Shown: in pieces, positions 44,301 to 56,300 of the stretch | How positions within the stretch are numbered: the stretch's first letter is position 1 | Layout: each line of letters begins with the position of its first letter | From: Bimastos eiseni | Lineage: Eukaryota > Annelida > Clitellata > Crassiclitellata > Lumbricidae | DNA length: 64,000 nt | Assembly (NCBI GenBank): GCA_959347315.1 | Contig: OY365809.1 | Coordinates: 8,522,790 to 8,586,789 of the forward strand | Direction of reading: 5' to 3' | The notes under the pieces: model-generated | Told to the model about the DNA's origin: nothing | Databases searched by the model: none | The model's input: only the letters and a program-made list of their open reading frames with translations | Translations under genes and position numbers: made by a program

Positions 44301-47300
44301 AACCTGATGCAAGTTTTGAATTGACAACATGGCAGAATATATCCTGTGACTTTTATGGCACTAGTGCATTTTATGTCAACAGTATTTCAAATAGTACCTA
44401 ACTGTACTGCTTAGTTTCAGCTGCAACATTTTTCAGTGAAATACGTTTGGATAAGAAACAACATGAAAAGTAAAATTAACATGGTCATATTGACAACTTG
44501 TTTACCAACTCAATGCGCACATCAAACATACACTTAATGTCTGATTACCATAGGTCTAAGGTTAGTTTCTGTCAAGGTACATTGTTAATCTTTACATGTA
44601 AAAATATGCTCAATACAGACATAAGCACATACATAAAACATATATACATACACATATACACTATACAGGTATACATATTACACATGCAAATATGCAAACA
44701 CAACAGACAGAGGCGACAGACAGACACAGACAGACACAGCAGCAGACAGACAGACCAAGCAAGTCTACCTCCTCTGCTGAGGTAGAATCAGTAGAAATCA
44801 GTAGGTACACATACCTACACAACAACATTTACATGGTGCATAGGAAGGGGTCAACACGCACCTAGGGTTGACTTGTACAATAATACATACATACATACAC
44901 TATTACACTGCATACCAGTACTTACGCATTTCACAATTGCATATATTAGCTGCAGAAGTTGTTGGTACACATTATGTTCAAAAGTACACACAGAACTTGT
45001 TTAGAAACTACAATATAAGTTAATTAAATGTGCCTAATCTTGCTTAACAACCCCATTAAATGCATATCCAGATCAGTGGTTGCAAAACACTGATGGAGGA
45101 GTTGGACTAATGAATAAATCTAGTCCTAGTCTCCATATTTATACACATGGCATGATAGGTCCACACAGGGCACACATGTGAGGAATTGCATTAACCCATG
45201 CACTGCCAGAATAAAAGCAGGAAAAATAAGAACAGCTGATCAAACCAGAACTAATGCAGATCCATGAGAGTGGAACGTAATCACATTCGAAGGCCATAGC
45301 TACTGCCGTCATAACTGACCCGAAACAAACCCCTTGTGAATTAAAGCCCAAGCAGGCATACAAGCCAAGCCTTGCCCACGGACCGTGTCGACTGGACTGC
45401 GGTAATAGTGGCTCTCTTGCCGACTCACAGATAGGTCAGGTATAAATTCCAGCAAAAGTTTACTGATGCTGGCCAATTGAAGGTCTGCATTTGCATCAGA
45501 TTGGAGTAGTCGGTCTTAACCTAGGGTGCTGGCACCCAGTGGGTATGAGACTCGGTTAGTCTTGGGGGCGTGAGGAGAGGGTCCAATATCTACATTTTGA
45601 AAACGTCAAAAATTATAATTATAATCTGTATACTCATAAATTTAAAATTTAATTATTATTATTTTCAGCAAATTAGTTACTGCATTATATATTCAGGTTT
45701 ATCATCATCATGATCCATGGGAGGTGTCTGCTGCACATTTGACCATTGTTCTCCATGCTCCTCTGTCCTGGGTTAGCCGTAATAAGTTATGTATATCGGT
45801 CCTACACCAGTCTTCTATGTCATCAAGCCATTCTCTGTAATGCCTCCCTTCTTCTTCCCATTCCATCCATAATTCTTGTCATTACACTCTTTAGTTTTCT
45901 CTCATCCATTCTGCAAATCTGTCCAAATAGTCTCAATTTTTGTTTCATTTGTACATGGCTTGCATCATATTCTCTTTGATATTTATATTCTCTTTGATGT
46001 TTATATTCTCTTTGATGTTTATATTCTCTTTGATGTTTATATTCTCTTTGATGTTTATATTCTCTTTGATGTTTATATTCTCTTTGATGTTTATATTCTC
46101 TTTGATGTTTATATTCTCTTTGATGTTTATATTCTCTTTGATGTTTATATTCTCTTTGATGTTTATATTCTCTTTGATGTTTATATTCTCTTTGATGTTT
46201 ATATTCTCTTTGATATTTATATTCTCTTTGATGTTTATATTCTCTTTGATGTTTATATTCTCTTTGATGTTTAGTCTTCTTTTTTACATTCTGCTATTCT
46301 GACTTATCCAACAGATACATTAAAATGACATGATTTGATATTTTCTTATGTTTCAGAATATTTGAGTAAAAAAAGTTAATAAATCCTACTAGGGAAGGTG
46401 CACATATTGTGTCTTCACAAAGCATGTGTGTGTGTGGCTTGCAATGGAAGAGGCTGTCTATGAGTTCACTCAAAGTGACCGTCGACTGATTCATTAATTC
46501 ATTTAGAGGATTTATATAGCACCAATGCAAGATAATCTGCTTAGAGGCACTCCCAGCATTAATTCTAGCTATAAAGTATAGAGGTCATTAGATTAGCAGT
46601 AAATAAGTCATTAGACCAGTTCAGTAAATTTGGGTCTACAGTTCTTTCGAGTGTGTCAAATGGATTCGTTTGACTTTCCTCTCGAGGTCTTAGTTAGGTC
46701 ACAAATGGCAGAACTATGCAAATCCATTAGACCTAAGTCACTCATGTGACAAGACCACTTCACTCGAAATGAACAACCAAAGCTAAAAGACTAAAACAAC
46801 GGACTTAATTGTTTTATCCATTTGAGGCCTCATGTAAGTACAGTTCTGGAAATTTACATAGCTCCTCACAAAAGGCATAACATGTGAGCCTATTGCCTTG
46901 AAAGAGCCTTTTATGATGTCTAGAAAGAGTCTGCAATAATTTACCTAGGAATTTTTAGAACTGTGTTTTAAATGTGTATGGTTGGTTTTGCATGTCCACA
47001 TTTCTAAAGTGCCAGTTGAAAGCTAAGCACAGGTCTTCAGCCTATTCACGAGCACTGTAGTCCCTGTCATTGAGCAACAAATAAAGGCATTCTTATAGTA
47101 AAACTCTTGTCTGTATGAGCACATTAATCACGGAAAACAATGGTAGAAACGGAGGAACAATAGCAAGACTGAGAACGCAATGACAATGACAAATTGCACT
47201 GATTACGGATGTAGCGACATGTCGAATCACGTAAAACCGAGTAGGAAAACGAGACCATTTGTTTGTCATGCCACACTCAGAGATCACAGGCAACACATCC

Positions 47301-50300
47301 TCTGGTGACATCCATATTAACGCGGAAGAGGAAACATGACTTCCACAGCATGGCTGCAAGCCATTCGGCAAGCAAAGCCTCGCATCATTGAGGCCTAAAT
47401 CTATGCCTAGCAGCACAAATTGCTAGACCACCGCAGAGCGCAAGGTATTGATCAGCGTGAACCGGTCTGAGTAGACACAGGAACTTATGAAGACCGGGTT
47501 TTGTGTGCAACTGCGGCTCTCGACAAGCCGAGGCTTTCGGATTAAAACGCAATTCCAGTAGTTGGGTGTGACAACCAATTACGGCCGCTGTATCCTAGAA
47601 TTTCCGCTGATTGCCATGACACACAATGCTGCCCCGCGTGACACTCCATGTATAAGCCAAAGAGCTTATACCTAATCCACCCAACCAACCGCAACATAAA
47701 ACCCGGGCAAGAGCTAGCGTTTAGTAACCAAATCATTGAATCACTGCATGCAGTTACAAGTTAATACACTGAACTGATGAAGCCCAGGTCAGCAGAGTAC
47801 ATTTACCAAATTAGAATGACCCTTTTGAATCAAACAGAGAATCTGCTCCACTTGCAATCTTCATCAGACTCAGACAGAAATGACCGCAGCATATACTACA
47901 CAAAACAAATGACTTGAGAAAAGGGAACTGACAACCAGCATTAGCACCTATAGCAGTGTATTAGTGCTTCTATGCATATAGGGATGAAAGTGTAAAGTCC
48001 CATTATATAGCACCTTTCAAGCACCTCATAAAAGCACTGCATAGGTGTAAACATATACATTACGCTACAAGAGCCGTTTAGTTGGAGGGCAAAGACTGCC
48101 TGACTGGTGTTAGATTGCTAATTACTCTGTCTCTTTACCTCTCAGCATGTCATTTCAAACTCACTCTGTCATCAAATGAAGGAAATGTTTTCCAGCTGCT
48201 AGTCATCTCCATTGCCATGCTTCCAATTCTGCTAATATATCCATCAAGACAAAGGCCATGCCTATGAGAACTAGTTAAGGAAAAGTGCTGTAATGAATCT
48301 ACCATAACTTAATCAGTATTCATCTATTTCTAACAAACACATGCTGGTAAATTTCCAATGAAAATCGTCCAGAGTTGGATGATTAACTAATTCGACATAT
48401 CAACCTCAATAGGAGGATTTAATTTCCCATAAGTTAAATTTTACAATATGTGGCAATCTAGGACAACAACCTAATTACAGTTTCATTAATTAACTGTAGG
48501 CATTTTGAAACAAATGTTAGTAGTAATGCAGATTGCAGTCATCATTGGAAAATCTGCCTTGCAGTGCTACCGTACTAAGCTCCTTTCACGCAACATAACG
48601 CAGGGCACAAAACAACAAATGAAGAAAGTGCTTCACAAATGCAAACAACAGACAACTTGACAAACACAAACTACATACAAACTGCACAATACATAGAACA
48701 GAAAACAATAGCACAAGTATATAGAGCATGCAAACGTTAATGTGTATATCGTTAGTAAAAAACAGATGTCTAGAAAAGAAATTGATTTGACCGTTATCAG
48801 GAAAGTGCAACCCTGCTGGTCGTCAAAAACTGAACTGAAAAAATTCAATCAGATATAAAGCCAAAGCAGAAGTGGTCTGAACCATGGCAACAACATGGAA
48901 CTATCTGGCAGATTACATCAGACAAACCAGATAAACTGCACAAAACAGCCAGCCGATGGAATTCATCAATTGGAACCATGATGGTCAATAACTAGAACTG
49001 GAATTGGTGACTGGGCAGTTTGGGTCAGCCACCCTCAGACATTTCCAACAAGATGCAAAGTACTTAAACTTGCAAGGACCAAAAAAAAGCACTCATCACT
49101 TCATTCTTTTCAAACTGAAGCTGACAAGAGACTTGAGTCAGATGAAACCATCATCATCATCAGAGCAGCATTTGGAAATTTGGGATGATATTGTTCATAG
49201 ACTTTGAAAATGCAAACTGAAATAATAACTTCGAAATTTAGGGACGATGAGACTTTGGTAAAGTTAATGGACCCAGCCGAGAGTGGGTAGTAGTCCAACC
49301 GATAGATAGGCAAACTGATCGGACAAATGCAAATCTTTCATGGAAAGAGGTGCTTTCAACAAACAACAGACATCAAATGTAGAGTATTCAACATTCATCT
49401 CAACTTTGATTGAATACTTACATATCCATCTGGATGGAGTTTGACAAGGAACTTCTTCCTCTTGAAGCTGAGCTTCCGAATCTTAGCCCAGGAGAACGTG
49501 TTGATCTTTGTCAGATTCTGGAAGACGAGAATTCCCATGTGGGCCACGGCAAGATGAAGTGGTACTGTCTCATGATCCTAATTGAACAGATAACATCAAC
49601 TACACAATGGGAAATTTACATGACTAATCCAGTTCAACCAGTACATAATATAGGACCTTCCTGTATAACGCATAGGAGGTGTTACTCCCAGGCAGGTTGT
49701 GTGTCATTGAACTATCTGAAGGAGTGAAGTATTTCACTTAGTTCTGCAGTCACATGGTGATCTGGTTGTTCCTCATTCCGTACTTTTGCAATGCAACACA
49801 AAGACATTGCTGTCATCAGTCTCATGTTCTGAAACTGGGTTCCTCGCTGCAACATCGACTTCTCCTAACTGTCTCTATTGTATCTTCGCCCATATATCCT
49901 GTGGGTTCTACCAGATTTAACAAACTCAACAACCATCTGTGGAGTTACTTTCTTAGAGTCGCCTGGAATGATCTTCCACTTGAACTCTAATTACTTGTGA
50001 TCATTCTGACAGGCTTGAACAAGTCACTCCAGTCTTCTTTTAGTCATGGCCAGGCTGTAAGCACTCCTGAGTAGGTTCTTGAAGGGGGTGCTATATAAAT
50101 TCTCAGAATGAATTAAGAGATATTTCACAGTATTTTGCATTTGACAGTTAAACTAATACAGTGAGAATTCAAGTTCTAAACGTCCACAATTATGGTTGCC
50201 AGAACTGAAAAGAATAAATTTCTTATCAAATTTTGTAATTGGCCTTAAAAGGTCACCCAGAAAAGGTCAGGTGTCTGAAATCAAAACCTACCTTGGCTGG

Positions 50301-53300
50301 ATGCATCTGGATGCCATAGAGGTCAACTTTTCGAGCTGTGTCCAACAAGTTGAACTCTGCATCGGCTGGACTCTGACCCCTGTAAAAAAAAGCAATACCC
50401 ATTAATTGACCAAGCTCACTTGCTGGGCCTTATGGCAGGTAGACAATCACCCTCAATATTCTCTTAAACATCCAAAGGCAATTCATCTATTTTCCTGCTA
50501 CACCTGCTCTTAGGAAACTTCCCCAATTAGCACACAATGAAACTAAGATCAATTATTATTAAAAAACGATTACACTCTCAAAAGAACTGTACTGCTCACA
50601 GGTGATATTAATTAGTGATGATGCTATGGTACAAAAAGATGGAATATGCACCATATACCCCAGGTGATAAGGAACTCTCCAGTAATGATATCCAATGCTA
50701 CATTAAGAAACGAATAGCAAAATAAATGCCAAAAGAAATTTTACACACTCAACCCCATAATTCACTGTACAATGTCTGGGGGCGAATAATCTCAGCTGCA
50801 TCTAACTTCTGTCTCTTCTCTCAACAGTGCCTTCAGAGGCTGCAACTTCACCACAACACCAGTTGGTTGGATTAGCACCCACACAACTGTGCAATGCCTT
50901 CATGAATAAATCTGGAAGCACTGTCCAAAGGGTTTAACAGAACAACATGATGAATACACTGGACAATGCCCACACTTTCCACACCACCTGTGCCTTCGTA
51001 GCTCGAGGTCTTAAGGATTTGTGGCGATAGATTTCAATTAAAACCAGACAGTAATTTGACACTGATGCAGTCCTAATAATGACTAATTACTATTACTTGA
51101 AAATTGTTTTGTGCAGAAAAATAATGAACCTATTCTTCACTGACACCAATTAACAGAATTAATTATCTTGACATATTCATATATGAAATGACTAAATTTG
51201 TGGAACAATTACTAGTTTCTATCAAATTGCAAAGTTTATAAGGTAATTGAAAATTTACGTAGCACCATTCGAAAATGCTTTTCCTGCTGAAAATTGATTT
51301 CATTAGCTAAGACCAGTGCTACATACACAGCCATTCTCAACACAGAAATATCAGTGATATATATCACACTGATACACTTTCCTGATAAATATCAGCCATT
51401 CTTTCATTTTGGCAAAATCAATAATCATCAATAAGGAAATCAGGAAAATATATGATACAAAATAATGAAAGTAAAAGCAATGCACTTCAGAATAACTAGA
51501 AGAAAACAGATTTTTGCAACTGCAAAATCAAGCAGTTGTTCCTAACTCCAGCAATTGAACACTTTCTTCAGCTAATGCTACATAAGTATTGCCTTTGCTA
51601 TTCCCAGCAGACACGCTTCTTATACCTGCGGTCAGTGACCGACTCGAAAGCACATAAAGTGATTGACAAATGCAAGAGAAGTCATCCTGCATACACTAAA
51701 CAGGCAAAACAAACAAAATAAATCACAACCAGCGGTTCTCTTACTTTTCCCAATATGTGTCTGGACAGCCACCCTGGAAAGACGTTAATCTTACACCGTG
51801 AGGCAGGCTTTGGAATCTATGTAACACCTCTAACTTGGTGAATAGAGAATCTTTATACATAACCTACTGAATAACCATGCCTGGAAGTGTAATATCCCTG
51901 CAAATAACGTTGGTCATATTCTTCGCTTCAAGGTTAAACGCTCTTCATTTTATTCTCTCCAATATACTCCACTCCTCTGATTTTGTAATCTTTAGTTTCA
52001 GAATGAACCTATCCTAACCATAACTCTAACCAGCCCAGCCTTACATTGATGCCACTTAACCTTGCTTCCTAAAGGCTATACACTTGATAAAAAAAACCTA
52101 CTCTTGGCCTTGACACCAACTCTTACCAAAAGCCTACTTTAAAATGATTTATAACCACATTTCTTTGGCAGCTTGGTTGACAGATTTTCCAAATGGACCA
52201 CAAGTCTAATCAAAGCAACAGAATTTCTGTCACTTGCACTCTGCATTGAACATGTGCCAACTGATGCAACAACCACAAAATACAGAAACAATAACAACAT
52301 GAAGCCATATTTCCAAGAAGCTGACTGCCGGTCAATCGCACTGACCAATGGCCACAGCTGGGTCGTTCAGCAGAATGTTCATGTCCGTGGCGAATAAATG
52401 TGATCGAAAGGAATGCAGGAACCAATTCACGTCGATCGATAACACCTCCACCTCGGCACATGACAATATGGATTGCCATTACGCTTGCACAGGCATCTGC
52501 TCTGCATCTTTGGCACAGCATATGGGTCCACACAGAGGTCAAACCAGTGAAGCAGGCAGAGGCCAAAGGAGACAATCTTCAAGGTAAAGAGCAGCATCCA
52601 AGATGCATAAAATTCTTGTATTTTGTTGCTCACCTAAACTCATGTCGCTCATTGCTCATTTTACTAAATATTAACACACTGCTTTAGGTTGCAGCATATG
52701 AAGCAGTCAGAGATGGAAATTCCAGACTTTCTTGGTCAACCAGAAATAAGTAAAACCAATGGCACTTGATCGTCCAACTCAACTTAATTTCGTACTATAA
52801 TTCACCAAATGTTTTTGTGCTACCTTAAAAGAGCATCCCAGAAACACTGGTTGTTTTGATATTGTAACAAAATTGTCACAACTAAGACATGGCAATTATT
52901 TGCATTCAGAGTTGAGCTCATAATCAGGTTAAACTTAATGTATTCACCGTTGAGTCACATAACCAACTGCAACGAAAAACGTTCATAGAAACAGCAAGTA
53001 AATAAGCGATCCCTTTGTCATGCAATGACCACACATGTATATATACATATATACATTATATCTATCTATACATAATACATATATATGTGATATATATTTA
53101 TATGTAAGCAAAATATGTACAAAGATACTAATACGTAATTACGTACCTCACACAAAAGTGATACACACATGACTATCTAACTATTCTAAACAAATGCATT
53201 TTGTGTAACAAGTGCATTACTTATGTGCAGTGTTCTTTTAAGATATCTCGTGGTATTCAGTGGTACTCTCAACAAATTCTATGTAAAAGCCTGTATCTTT

Positions 53301-56300
53301 AGATTGAGAGCACATGTATGTATACGATTTCAATAATGACATTGCTGTCTGCAACTGAAGAAGTATTTTTTGTAAATTAATTGTGGAGCAACGGTGCAAA
53401 AACAACCATCGTTAGATGAAGCTACAGCATATTATAACCAGATTATAAGTATGTGGCAATTGTGGGCAACAAATTAGAAACACTTGCTCCTCTAAAAACT
53501 GCTCATGTTTGTTTAATGCAATTAGGAACGTGGAAGAATCCGGTACTGTTGGAAAGAGTCATCGTGTAAGGTTTCTAATAAAAGTGTACCAAAGTAATAC
53601 CCAGAAATGGCAGTATACCAAATGAAGTAACGCACTTGTTATTTATACAATTACTCTGATATCATAGCGTGTCTAAATTGCATCTGTAATTAGTGTCACA
53701 GTCTTCTCTTATTCGTGTCCAAAGGCAGAGAGAGACCTAACACCTAGACTCCAGCCATAGTATAATCCTCCTAGTTTCGTGATCTTGTTAAACTCATCAA
53801 CCCTTTTCATTGTTGATGCCATCAAAATAGGAATTAAAAAACATTCAGAATTGAATGCAACAAATGTGCTTTCATTGACACATTGAAATATTGAAGACAA
53901 CTGCCTTAAGAGACTGCCATAGGATCAATTATACATCTATAGATTTAGAAGTTGAAAACAATGCCCTCATCAGTTTCCTGCTCTTCAGACCAATACAGTA
54001 TCCTTTTATTTTTGAATCGCTGGTGTAAGGCAATTTCTCTCCTAAGTACCTTGATTTTATCAAAGTTCCTAATTTGTTATAGCTTGATGTGAGCAGGAGG
54101 CAGACTGAGTGGTCCACGAGTAATCTCGACTCCATTGATTGAAACTCTAGATCAGTGTCTATTGCCTCGCTTATCACAGTTCAATTACCATTCTAAAAGG
54201 TCCATAAAGTTGGTCGTGTGGCAACACTAGGGTCAATTCGAGTAGCACATTGGTCTGTAATAGATCGAGTTATGTTTCCACCATATCCGGTAACTGGTCT
54301 GTGCAAGGACTCAGAAACAACAGTCAGCGCCAACCACGTGGTTACCATGGAGCAACAATTATCTGTGCATGTACCTCTATCATCGAGCACTATAATTTGG
54401 TATAAGAGTATAATGGAAAGAAAATGGTCTGTCATTTTATAGCCTTCACTTGAGGACATAAATTGAGCAAGCACTTTGAAATATCTTTATGTCCAGGATG
54501 GGCGCTGAACTTCCAACATTCGATTGATAGTCCAGCATGCTAACTGCTAGACTACTGCACGACCCTAAGGAATGCGGTAATTGTACACCAGCATGCCACT
54601 GAAGACTAAAGAAGAGGCCATTGCAAAGCAACAGAGCAGGACAATTGATGATGACCGATTGGCATGCCAGAGCAGTGAATGCGACTGGAGACAGCGGAAA
54701 GAGAAAGCCAATACTAGTGAAGAACGATTGGTCAGAAGCTGTTGGCATGAGTGGAGATTCGGTTTTGTTCTTCGGTTTCATTGTACTGCATGAGGTGGCA
54801 TGATAAATGGAGTTTTTTCCACCAAGCATCTGCAGTTTTCTCATTCCCCTCCCCTGAACTGCTGCAAATTCCCCAGTTAGCTTCCGCAACCAGACACATG
54901 CATTTTATATCGGCTTACATCGTTTTCTTCTCATGCCCATTTCTTCACATCAGTTCAATCTATAAATCTTTACAACAACAAAATTCTTGGATTTTGGTCT
55001 TTTGAAAATTGTTGCTGACCTTTCATAATCCTAGGAGTCTTCTTTAGTTGCTCTCTAGAGTCAACTTCTGCTTGGTCCACCTCTGGGGATCATCTGCTTT
55101 TTTTTTCTGACAAATTATAAGCATCAGCTGGAAAGTATGTTGCTATTGGTATACCACCTCTTGTCTTTTGGCGTCATTTATTCACAGTTGCCGGTCCCTC
55201 AATTTGGAATGCCCTAGTGCGTATATCTATTACTCTCCTACAGAGACCGTCCATCAATTTAACCTATGGCTCTTAATGTTTGCCCGGCTTCAATGCACAC
55301 TTCTGAACCATACAAAGAGGGCATTATCAAATTGTAGCATTAGTATATATAGCATTAGTATATTCCAGGCCTTCTCAACCTTTTTAGTGAGACGGACGGG
55401 GAGGAAGATGGTTTTCATTGCAGCCGAGGACTGGTGCCCAATTCACCAGTTCTTCTTCTATTTCACTCATCTTAGATAAGTATTAAAATTGGGAAGCACT
55501 GGTATTTTCAGTTGCATCTTCCAGTCCACAGCCACTAACATTCAACGCAGTCTAATCAATCCTATGAAGATGTTTATTAAGTCCAGTAGTAAAGGGTTAT
55601 CTTGGCAATTGGGGTTTAAGGTTAAATGTTATTCATGATGATGACATCGTGAATTCGTGATGGTCAACACAAGTTATACCTTGGAGAATGACAATGCTCA
55701 CTTGTATTAAACACCTACAAAGAATGGTGATGTTGGAAATGCACATATTGCTAAATAATGAAGATGACTATGATAATGATGACCATGGGAATGAAGATGC
55801 TCGTGAAGGCGTTCCTGATGATGATGATGATGACGACGAGATTCCAATTCATAAAATAAGCGAAAAGCCTCTTGAGAGGTACTTACGAGTGTTCCCTGTG
55901 GTGTTCCAAAATCTTTCGTTCCAATGCTTCATTCTGCTTTGGTAGAAGCTTTGTGTTCCTTAGGTACAAGAGGATTGCATTCTCGTCACCCTCCATGAAG
56001 TCTCCAAATTCAGCTGGACACCGAATAAAACGTGCAGAATATGTTCAGATCCACTCAGTCACAAGCTCCAATGAAAGTGCAAAACCAAACCACATCACAA
56101 CCAAAATAAAGCAGTGTCAGCTGGTTGACACTATATTGTATCCTCCAATGTTTGACACTGTGAACTCTAAAGGTTCAAACATTGGAGGATACAATTCAGT
56201 GTCAACCAGCTGACTCTAGTCTAAAGGCTCAAGACTCTTCCGAGACCACAACTGTGTAAGGAATCCGAGCGAGTCCAAAATGAACAATTGAGTAACATGC

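Noticed and set aside
45876..46302. 132- and 120-residue hydrophobic repeat proteins
   Set aside because: Translation of the 18-base minisatellite; the flanking part overlaps a LINE relic on the other strand.
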